Below are positions 1 through 5,499 of a stretch of DNA of 15,418 bases, in pieces. A program made the translations under genes and the position numbers. The notes beneath the pieces are model-generated. The model searched no databases. It worked only from the letters and a program-made list of their open reading frames with translations, and was not told the origin of the DNA. Every line of letters starts with the position of its first letter. Position 1 is the first letter of the stretch. Source of the DNA: JAZLEZ01 sp045615505 (GTDB lineage: Bacteria; Spirochaetota; Spirochaetia; Sphaerochaetales; Sphaerochaetaceae); contig JAZLEZ010000004.1 of NCBI GenBank assembly GCA_045615505.1, positions 1-15,418 of the forward strand, read 5' to 3'.

Positions 1-45
1 TATTTCAGTTGTTACTGCCTTCTTTTCTTTCAATGTTAACCCCAT
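1..45 (-). CDS. Transposase, N-terminal 15 codons (runs off the left edge)
   Basis: A minus-strand ATG at 45-43 opens a frame that stays open to the window edge, reading MGLTLKEKKAVTTEI. A GGAG sits a few bases upstream in a purine-rich leader. From memory, this opening resembles the start of integrase-core (rve, DDE) transposases such as the IS481-like / IS1202-ISTde1 type known in treponemes. In these a short basic segment precedes the helix-turn-helix. Support comes from the sequence just outside it, which carries tandem repeats of the kind found at IS ends and a TGT tip. Only 15 residues are visible, so the family call is tentative; the open frame and the ribosome binding site are seen directly. 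Confidence 0.45.
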   Translation of the reverse strand, partial: MGLTLKEKKAVTTEI

Positions 46-80
46 TTTTTTCTCCGACACTATTGTGCCAGATTTATTTG

Positions 81-141
81 GGTTAGATTTTTACGTGATT
101 CACAGCATTTTTTTCGGTTAGATTTAACGTGATTCAATGCG
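81..141. repeat. Two tandem copies of a 26-28 bp repeat
   Basis: Copy 1 (81-108) starts GGTTAGATTTTTACGTGATT and copy 2 (116-141) starts GGTTAGATTTAACGTGATTC. They share GGTTAGATTT, ACGTGATTCA and a GC-containing end, with a 2-base length difference inside, and begin 35 bp apart. That is about three to three and a half helical turns, fitting a protein bound side by side. The simplest reading is transposase-binding sites in an IS end; an operator pair is the alternative. Confidence 0.6.
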
Positions 142-146
142 TTTTG

Positions 147-175
147 TTGACAGAATTCAACAGATGCCTTATCGT
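147..175 (+). promoter_or_regulatory. Candidate hybrid promoter for the flippase gene
   Basis: A perfect TTGACA at 147-152 is followed by a 17-base spacer and TATCGT at 170-175 (4 of 6 matches to the -10 consensus). This predicts a start of transcription near 182, about 14 bases ahead of the ATG at 196. The -35 box coincides with the inferred tip of the IS, so the -35 would come from the IS and the -10 from host DNA. A 6-bp inverted repeat (TGTTGA at 145-150, TCAACA at 157-162) overlaps the -35. Confidence 0.5.
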
Positions 176-195
176 AAATTTGACTTTTGGATAAG

Positions 196-1656
196 ATGAA
201 ACAGAGTTCAAAGATTAAATCGAATTTCATATACAGCTTCTCATATCAGATACTGTCTATTATCCTGCCTTTTATCACAGCACCTTATCTGGCAAGGAGA
301 CTGGGTGCGAATTTAGTCGGATTGTATTCAAAAACTCATGCAGTTGCTCATTATTTTTATCTTTTCACAATTTTAGGAGTCAATAATTACGGGAACAGGT
401 GCATATCCAGAATTCGCGATGACAGAGCAAAATTAAGTACAGCCTTTTGGGAAATTTATTTTTTTCAAGCTCTGACATCTTTCTTTGTTACTGTGCTTTA
501 TGTGCTCTTTTGCCTTTCCTTTGAGCATGAATACAAAACCTTTTATTTATTACAAGGTTTTCATGTTCTGTCCGGAATGTTTGAAATAAACTGGTTTTGC
601 TTTGGACTTGAAAGATTCAAGCTGACGACACTGAGAAATACTGCAGTCAGATCGGCAATCATAATTGCCGTGTTTGTTTTTGTTCGGGATAAATCCGACT
701 TGTGGAAGTATATACTGATATTGTCTCTTGGTAATGTTGTATCGGTATTTATTGTCTGGCCGTTTGTTATGAAACATGTTGATTTCGTAAGACCTTCATG
801 GAGTGGAATCAAACAGCATATCAAACCTAATTTAGTATTGTTCTGGCCGGTTGTTGCATCCAGTTTCTATAACATTATGGATAGAATAATTTTGGGGTAT
901 TTCAGCCCGAATGAAGAGGTCGCTTTCTATTCATACGCTGAAAGAGTTGTTACTATTCCGGCTACGATGATTCTGGCTCTTGATAATGTTGTTATGCCGA
1001 GAATGTCAAATATTTTTGCAAAAAATGATACAGAGCAGGCAGAAAAGCTGATGAGTATTATCATGCTGTTTGCAATGTTCATGGCATCTGCTATGGCGTT
1101 TGGTGTGGCCGGTATTTCAGGCATTTTTGCTCCTTGGTTTTACGGAAAGGAATTTACCCGATGCGGATTGTACATTTTGCTTTTGGCTCCGACAATAATA
1201 TTCAAAGGGTGGGCCGGAGCACTGCGTACACAATTTATCATTCCTACCGGCAGGGATAATATTTACATTATTTCTTTAACTTCCGGAGCTGTTATAAATC
1301 TGATATTGGATTTCACTTTGATTCCTTCTATGAATGGCGTCGGTGCTATTATAGGAACATTGGCGGCAGAATTGTCCGTAGCATCAATTCAATTTTTCAT
1401 GTGCAGAAAGAATATACCGCTGAAGGAATATTTCAAAAACGGAATTGCATTCATTTTTATCGGTATAGGGATGTATTTCTGTGTTGATTTGATAGGACAG
1501 ATTGGACTTCCGGTACCTACAACCCTTGCCATACAGGTTGTTTCAGGTGCGGTAATATACATAATTGCGGCATCGGTCTATATGATAATGACAAAGCAAC
1601 CGGTTCTTGTGAATGAGGGGCTTAAGACCCTTAAAATCAAATATCGATTCAAATAA
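196..1656 (+). CDS. Polysaccharide flippase, Wzx/RfbX-like (MATE/MOP superfamily)
   Basis: This is a 486-residue, very hydrophobic protein, full length for oligosaccharide flippases (about 420-490). The N-terminus has the family pattern: a basic start, then a helix with QILSIILPFITAPYLARRLG followed by LGVNNYGNR at about residues 65-73. About a dozen or more membrane helices alternate with short loops. The family moves lipid-linked sugar repeat units across the inner membrane; the substrate cannot be read here. The frame also opens at a TTG at 187, but I prefer ATG 196 because the predicted transcription start falls near 182. The ribosome binding site is weak in either case. A broken acyltransferase gene follows 6 bases downstream, and a Wzz-like gene lies 3.8 kb away, so this may be the frayed end of a surface-polysaccharide locus. 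Confidence 0.85.
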   Translation: MKQSSKIKSNFIYSFSYQILSIILPFITAPYLARRLGANLVGLYSKTHAVAHYFYLFTILGVNNYGNRCISRIRDDRAKLSTAFWEIYFFQALTSFFVTVLYVLFCLSFEHEYKTFYLLQGFHVLSGMFEINWFCFGLERFKLTTLRNTAVRSAIIIAVFVFVRDKSDLWKYILILSLGNVVSVFIVWPFVMKHVDFVRPSWSGIKQHIKPNLVLFWPVVASSFYNIMDRIILGYFSPNEEVAFYSYAERVVTIPATMILALDNVVMPRMSNIFAKNDTEQAEKLMSIIMLFAMFMASAMAFGVAGISGIFAPWFYGKEFTRCGLYILLLAPTIIFKGWAGALRTQFIIPTGRDNIYIISLTSGAVINLILDFTLIPSMNGVGAIIGTLAAELSVASIQFFMCRKNIPLKEYFKNGIAFIFIGIGMYFCVDLIGQIGLPVPTTLAIQVVSGAVIYIIAASVYMIMTKQPVLVNEGLKTLKIKYRFK

Positions 1657-1662
1657 AACAAA

Positions 1663-1926
1663 ATGATTTTGCCGGATAATAAAAATAACAGATCAGCATA
1701 CATGGATGTTTTCAGGGCTTTTGGGATAATCCTGATGATAATGGGGTATGCCGGCAAATATCATAATCGTGTAAGTTCTGAACATAATGATTGCAAAACA
1801 TTTTTAAAAAAGAAGGCAAGAACTCTTCTTCTGCCATACCTTTTGTTCGGGCTGTTGTACTATTCGCTCTGGTTGTTTGTTAATTCAAAGAATCATGTCC
1901 CGTATTTTGACAATGTTTCAGTATAA
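1663..1926 (+). pseudogene. Remnant of an acyltransferase-3 / fucose 4-O-acetylase-like gene
   Basis: The 87-codon frame starts like COG3594-type membrane acetyltransferases: AYMDVFRAFGIILMIMG near residues 14-30. Intact relatives continue with a catalytic His (MGH) and a conserved HAFHMP...FFISGY segment before the basic patch and LLLPY. Here MGY is followed by about 18 unrelated residues and then FLKKKARTLLLPYLLFGLLY, so the His-containing segment is missing or replaced. The protein then ends after about one further helix, where the family has over 300 residues. After the stop the same frame stays open for 31 codons to a TGA at 2020-2022, with no strong family match. I infer an internal deletion plus C-terminal loss. 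It would have O-acetylated a sugar in the same pathway as the flippase upstream. Confidence 0.65.
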
Positions 1927-1957
1927 AAACCAACCTTGATGTTCAGTTGTCTCCTGA

Positions 1958-1971
1958 TGTTCTTGAGAACA
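1958..1971. promoter_or_regulatory. Inverted repeat, candidate operator
   Basis: TGTTCT-TG-AGAACA is a perfect 6-bp inverted repeat with a 2-base centre. Its centre lies about 61 bases upstream of the predicted transcription start of the flavin reductase-like gene, a typical activator position. It could also be chance within decayed coding DNA. Confidence 0.3.
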
Positions 1972-1990
1972 CTATGGTGCACAAATAATT

Positions 1991-2019
1991 TTGACAAGGA
2001 ATCTTTCATAACTGATAAT
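1991..2019 (+). promoter_or_regulatory. Sigma-70-type promoter of the flavin reductase-like gene
   Basis: TTGACA (1991-1996), a 17-base spacer and GATAAT (2014-2019) match the consensus at 11 of 12 positions. The predicted start is near 2026, giving a leader of about 36 bases. Confidence 0.7.
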
Positions 2020-2061
2020 TGATGTGAAAAGTTTTGAACAAGGTTCGTTTTGGAGGCAAGA

Positions 2062-2619
2062 ATGAGAAAAAATGTCGGAAAGAAACCCTTAATATATCCG
2101 CAGCCGGTTCTGATTATAGGAACATATAATGATGATGGTACTGTTAATGCTATGAATGCCGCGTGGGGTGGGGTCGGAGATGACCATCAGGTGTTTCTAT
2201 GTCTTGGATCTGAGCATAAGACTGTAAAGAATCTGCTCAAAAGAAAAGCATTCACTGTTCAGATAGCTGACGAGAAAAATGTTGTTGCATCAGATTATGT
2301 AGGCATTGTTTCCGGAAATGCAGAAAACGAGAAGTTCAGGAAAAGCGGGCTTCAATCGGAAAAATCGGAGTTTGTAGATGCTCCGGTTCTTACGGATTAT
2401 CCTGTTTCCATGGAATGTAAGCTTGTTTCATATGAACCGGAACATTGTCATTGTTTCGGAGAGATTCTCAATACATCTGTTGACGAATCTGTGCTTACAG
2501 ACGGCAAGATTGATATCAAAAAGCTTAAGCCGCTTGTATTCGACATAGACAACGGGTTGTATGTCGGTCTTGGCAATATTGTTGCAAAGGCTTTTGAAGT
2601 AGGCAAAGAACTGAAATAA
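2062..2619 (+). CDS. Flavin reductase-like / flavoredoxin-family FMN-binding protein
   Basis: This is a 185-residue cytosolic protein with the FMN-binding split-barrel fold of the flavin reductase-like (DIM6/NTAB, flavoredoxin) family. Visible family features are the PQPVLIIGTYNDDGTVNAMN strand pair near the start, the AAWGG motif that contacts FMN, HKTVKNLLKRKAFTVQIA, and the SGNAENEKF / DAPVL segment. The length is typical. The family binds FMN and either supplies reduced flavin or carries electrons; the partner is not identifiable from neighbours. The frame extends to TTG 2050, but ATG 2062 has a GGAGG at 2052-2056 with 5 bases of spacing, so it is the start. It stands alone with its own promoter and converges on the minus-strand lipoprotein gene. 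Confidence 0.87.
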   Translation: MRKNVGKKPLIYPQPVLIIGTYNDDGTVNAMNAAWGGVGDDHQVFLCLGSEHKTVKNLLKRKAFTVQIADEKNVVASDYVGIVSGNAENEKFRKSGLQSEKSEFVDAPVLTDYPVSMECKLVSYEPEHCHCFGEILNTSVDESVLTDGKIDIKKLKPLVFDIDNGLYVGLGNIVAKAFEVGKELK

Positions 2620-2833
2620 CCGTCAATTAGTGCACTCAAGTACAAATGCACCAAATCTTTCAATGGAGGATTTTTCCGTGAAACCATTGTGTGCTTTTAT
2701 GAATGATTTCCTGATGAAATAATCTGCTGCAGCTTGACTGTTCTGCCGGCGAAAATGGAACGCGTCGAGCTGCAGTTTGTCCCAAAAAGGGTTTCCGACC
2801 TCCGTAAAATGCGAAAGCAGAATCTGACAGGTA
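2620..2833. other. Intergenic stretch between convergent genes, coding-like on both strands
   Basis: These 214 bases separate two converging genes. Both strands have frames that are open for long runs: minus-strand 2850-2623 is open for 75 codons with no stop, and a plus-strand frame is open from about 2630 to a TAA at 2720-2722. Neither has a ribosome binding site of its own, and the minus frame overlaps the end of the lipoprotein gene. An imperfect hairpin lies inside. I do not recognise a product. It may be a multicopy intergenic element or a gene remnant. Confidence 0.4.
2727..2775. repeat. Imperfect 12-bp inverted repeat (long hairpin)
   Basis: CTGCAGCTTGAC (2727-2738) pairs with GTCGAGCTGCAG (2764-2775) with one mismatch that is a G-U pair in one RNA orientation. 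GTTC / GAAC inside the loop can extend the stem. Its position between converging genes suggests a bidirectional transcription barrier. There is no good U-tract on either side, so it is not a textbook intrinsic terminator. Confidence 0.5.
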
Positions 2834-4684
2834 TTATTCAGTACCTCCATGAGGATAATTACCTTGGCTTGTTACTTCGTCAATCGTACATTTTCCGAAA
2901 TATCCGCCTAAAAGTTCCTTGCTTGGATTAGGTGTTCCTGTATAAGTATTTTCACCGTTGTATTTATTAAACCCTTCGAACGGGTAGCCTGCAGATTCTC
3001 CTAAAGAACCATTACCCTTTGCAGTTTGATATCCATTAATGGAAGAACCTTCTCCAACAGTGAAATTATATATAGTTGTTTTATCGTACGGAGTCTCAGA
3101 GCCTCCCTTTCCCATTACATATCCAAGATATGATTGAGCTCCATTATTATGATTTTCATCAAAGAAGGTTTCAATAATTCCTGTAAACTTACAATTGGTG
3201 ACAAATACACCTTCTTGTTCACCAACAACGCTTTGTCCAAGTATTCCACCAATGCATAACCAGTTGTTTTCATTTCTAACAGAATGTGCTTTTAGATTCG
3301 CCTCAACTATACAATCGGTAATATGCTGGGAATTGTAATCTTCATCACAATTAGCATCTCCGTAAAGTCCTCCAGTTACCCTTGTGGAATCAATACTTCC
3401 TTTTACTTTAACATTTGTTATGTCCACATTTTTATGTATTTGCGAAGATAATCCTCCGATATTCATATATTGATTATCAGAAGCAAAATTCACATCTAAT
3501 ATTATATTCTTTATTTCAATAGGTGGAGTTTCCGCAGTATCGGCATCAAGGTTCAATATGAATGCAAAGAAACCAAAATATTCATAGTTTTCTTCTGCCG
3601 TAATGTTTGTGTTTTTCAGTTTTATAGTTTTATTATTACCATCGAAGTTGCCTCCAAAAGGTTTCAGATTTCCTCCGTCATATGAGTAAATGCCGATAGG
3701 AATCCAGTCTTCATTTGTATAATCGCAATCTTTTAGGACTTTTACAGTAAAGCCTTTGCAATTAGTTCCATTATTTACTATGTCTCTGAATTCACCCAAG
3801 GTCATGGCTGAAACATTTGTAGGGTCGGCATCTTCAACAATATATACTTCTGCATTTGTTGCAACATAGAACTCTGAGAAGTGAATTGTGGAGAACCTGA
3901 GTTTCCCGCTTTCTTTTGAATAACCAAGTTTGTCGCCCATTTCAGTATCCGAATTAAATATTTCAGCAACAGTAGAACCCGGTGTACTGTTATTTGCGAC
4001 AGGTTGTGCTTTATCATCAACCCCATTGTAAACTACTTCAACGGAACTTAATCCTTTTGGAATGTATGTTGTAACAATAATCGGTGCATTAAAATCAGAA
4101 ACGATTTCATCATCGATTTTCAATGTACAGTCAATTCCTGCAACTGCAAGATTGTTATTTGTACTGCCGCTGATTTCAAATGCTGCTGTAGATATTTCTA
4201 TTGAATATGAAGTAACTGCAAGCTCAGATGAATGACTACCTGTTGCAGAAATTGCACCTGCAGGGATTGAAACAGTAGTATCTTTTGATGAAACCGGAGA
4301 TATTTGTACTGTTATCTGACTATCTGAAGACAAATCAAGAGACTCGATTGTATTTTTTGTTTCAACAATTCCTTCCCAGTGAGCATAAAGAGTAATACTT
4401 TCGTTAACAGGAGTTGAAAAATCAAATTCTGTTGCAGAATTTTTCAAAAACCATCCGGAAAATGTATATGAGTTGAATGTTGGATTTTCTGGTTTTTCCG
4501 CACAGGTTCCTTTTAAGATTGTTTGATTATCTACAGATGTACCACCATTTGACACAAAGGTAACTGTTACATTTTCCGGTGCGTCTTCTTTATTTTTCCA
4601 GAGTTTTTCATCAACATTCCCGTTACATGAAATAAAACCCGCAAGAAGAAGTGTTATGATTGTTATTATCAATGCTTTTTTCAT
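2834..4684 (-). CDS. Surface lipoprotein with Listeria-Bacteroides and GLUG-like repeats
   Basis: This 616-residue protein starts MKKALIITII with a lipoprotein signal peptide ending LLLAGFISC; Cys20 is the predicted lipidated residue, in the relaxed lipobox common in spirochetes. Residues about 39-104 form one Listeria-Bacteroides (InlB B-type) repeat, with FVSNGGTSVDNQ, the YTFSGWF core and ITLYAHW end. From about 335 a GLUG-type region begins (GGNFDGNNKTIKLKN), followed by three GG(L/I)xxxx motifs near 411, 440 and 480, each heading a hydrophobic strand-rich unit as in beta-helical adhesins. The middle (about 105-290) is unassigned. The start has a strong AAGGAGG. It lies 16 bases downstream of the barrel gene and is probably co-transcribed with it. 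I infer a cell-surface or periplasmic adhesin-like role. Confidence 0.82.
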   Translation of the reverse strand: MKKALIITIITLLLAGFISCNGNVDEKLWKNKEDAPENVTVTFVSNGGTSVDNQTILKGTCAEKPENPTFNSYTFSGWFLKNSATEFDFSTPVNESITLYAHWEGIVETKNTIESLDLSSDSQITVQISPVSSKDTTVSIPAGAISATGSHSSELAVTSYSIEISTAAFEISGSTNNNLAVAGIDCTLKIDDEIVSDFNAPIIVTTYIPKGLSSVEVVYNGVDDKAQPVANNSTPGSTVAEIFNSDTEMGDKLGYSKESGKLRFSTIHFSEFYVATNAEVYIVEDADPTNVSAMTLGEFRDIVNNGTNCKGFTVKVLKDCDYTNEDWIPIGIYSYDGGNLKPFGGNFDGNNKTIKLKNTNITAEENYEYFGFFAFILNLDADTAETPPIEIKNIILDVNFASDNQYMNIGGLSSQIHKNVDITNVKVKGSIDSTRVTGGLYGDANCDEDYNSQHITDCIVEANLKAHSVRNENNWLCIGGILGQSVVGEQEGVFVTNCKFTGIIETFFDENHNNGAQSYLGYVMGKGGSETPYDKTTIYNFTVGEGSSINGYQTAKGNGSLGESAGYPFEGFNKYNGENTYTGTPNPSKELLGGYFGKCTIDEVTSQGNYPHGGTE

Positions 4685-4700
4685 TTGTTATTCCTCCTTC

Positions 4701-5240
4701 TCACAGCTCAATATTCATTCCGATCATAGGAATAATTCTGGAATTCACATATTCTGTTCCGTTTTTCTTTGCAAATCCAAATGAGCCGTCACAACCTAAT
4801 GTAAATTCAATCTTTTCGTTTATTGAATATCCGAAATCGAGGCCTGTTTTCAGTGTAATCGTTTCAGAGCCCGTCTTGTCGTAAATTAGAGTGTCTGTTG
4901 CTATATCGACATGAGCAGCTACGAATGATAAGTCTGAAAACTGGTATTTGTATCCAAGTCCGGCAAAGGCCATAAGGTTTGTAAAGGAAGGTCTGTCTTC
5001 CCGCAAAAGATAGGTATTCCATCCAAGTCCCCCTTCTGCAAAAAGGGCTTTGCCTAATGTCCTTCTGTATATTACCTCTGCACCGATGCCATATCTGGAT
5101 GTAATCGGATCTTCCCCTTCACATGATGAAGTGGAAATCTGTATTGCCATTGGTGCGAATTTAACACTTAATTCATTCTCTGATGCAAATACAGAGAACA
5201 TACATAAAACAGCTGTTATACACAAAACAATTTTTTTCAT
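4701..5240 (-). CDS. Small predicted outer-membrane beta-barrel protein
   Basis: This is a 179-residue protein with a clear signal peptide (MKKIVLCITAVLCMFSVFAS, cleavage near residue 20). The rest alternates polar and hydrophobic residues in strands with glycine- and aromatic-rich turns (GIGAEVIYRRTLGKALFAEG, AFAGLGYKYQF, LDFGYSINEKIEFTLG), the pattern of an 8-strand OmpA/OmpW-size barrel. It ends IGMNIEL without the usual terminal aromatic residue, so the barrel call is an inference from pattern. A GAGG lies 9 bases ahead of the ATG. It is the first gene of a two-gene operon with the lipoprotein gene, under a promoter interrupted by a nine-base G/C run. Confidence 0.75.
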   Translation of the reverse strand: MKKIVLCITAVLCMFSVFASENELSVKFAPMAIQISTSSCEGEDPITSRYGIGAEVIYRRTLGKALFAEGGLGWNTYLLREDRPSFTNLMAFAGLGYKYQFSDLSFVAAHVDIATDTLIYDKTGSETITLKTGLDFGYSINEKIEFTLGCDGSFGFAKKNGTEYVNSRIIPMIGMNIEL

Positions 5241-5275
5241 TACAGTAAACCTCTATTTCATAAATGCTTTGTAGT

Positions 5276-5306
5276 ATGATACCACCTAATTTTTGGGGGG
5301 GGGCAA
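5276..5306 (-). promoter_or_regulatory. Promoter of the barrel-lipoprotein operon with a homopolymer spacer
   Basis: Read on the minus strand, TTGCCC (5306-5301, 4 of 6 to the -35) and TATCAT (5281-5276, 5 of 6 to the -10, with an extended TG one base upstream) are separated by 19 bases. The last three bases of the -35 and the first six of the spacer belong to a run of nine C. Loss of two C would give the optimal 17-base spacing. The predicted start is near 5269, with a leader of about 29 bases. Confidence 0.55.
5295..5303. repeat. Homopolymer tract G9 (C9 on the minus strand)
   Basis: This is the longest G/C run I noticed in an otherwise AT-leaning window. It lies in the promoter of the outer-membrane protein operon. 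Runs of this length are prone to slipped-strand length change. Confidence 0.9.
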
Positions 5307-5481
5307 GCCCGCATCGCTGATATGTTGTACTGACCTGTGCAGCCGGAGGACTTTAATCTGGAGAATCGGATGAATGTGTTTTTAAACGCAAAGGCAAATT
5401 CAAGATTTATGAAGGCAGTTTTGAAAGTATCTCTAGGGTTTTTTAATTGAAAAGTCAGGGGCAGTTGTGTTAGGATAAACG
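5307..5481. other. Intergenic region between divergent genes
   Basis: This holds the upstream side of the minus-strand promoter, the possible 26-residue ORF at 5370-5450, and a weak TTGAAA at about 5420 without a good -10. No clear promoter for the Wzz-like gene was found. Confidence 0.4.
5370..5450 (+). CDS. Possible small ORF, 26 residues
   Basis: ATG 5370 has a GGAG six bases upstream and opens MNVFLNAKANSRFMKAVLKV, continuing for six residues to a TGA at 5448-5450. The peptide is basic and amphipathic with a hydrophobic end. It sits between the homopolymer promoter and the Wzz-like gene, about 50 bases ahead of the latter. It could be a leader peptide or chance. No family is recognised. 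Confidence 0.2.
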   Translation: MNVFLNAKANSRFMKAVLKVSLGFFN

Positions 5482-5499
5482 ATGTTTGGGAGTATAAGC

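Larger units (their letters stand above)
1..152 (-). mobile_element. Partial insertion sequence, upstream end with subterminal repeats
   Basis: This stretch is read as the end of an IS lying upstream of its transposase. On the minus strand it begins TGTCAACAAAACGC at about 152, contains two spaced copies of a 26-28 bp repeat, and reaches the transposase ATG at 45. The boundary at 152 is inferred from the TGT tip and the end of repeat-like sequence. The other end, and any target duplication, lie outside the window. An alternative is an ordinary intergenic region of an unrelated minus-strand gene. Confidence 0.45.

Noticed and set aside
145..162. TGTTGA-N6-TCAACA as a dif/Xer recombination site
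   Set aside because: The arms are only 6 bp and do not resemble XerC/XerD half-sites; it is more simply explained by the IS tip and adjacent DNA.
2623..2850. 75-codon minus-strand ORF as a real gene
   Set aside because: It overlaps the end of the lipoprotein gene, its ATG lies inside that gene's last codons, it has no clear promoter and no recognised family. Reported instead as an unexplained segment.
2734..2931. 65-codon plus-strand ORF across the end of the lipoprotein gene
   Set aside because: It is antisense to a well-supported gene and has no ribosome binding site or family resemblance.
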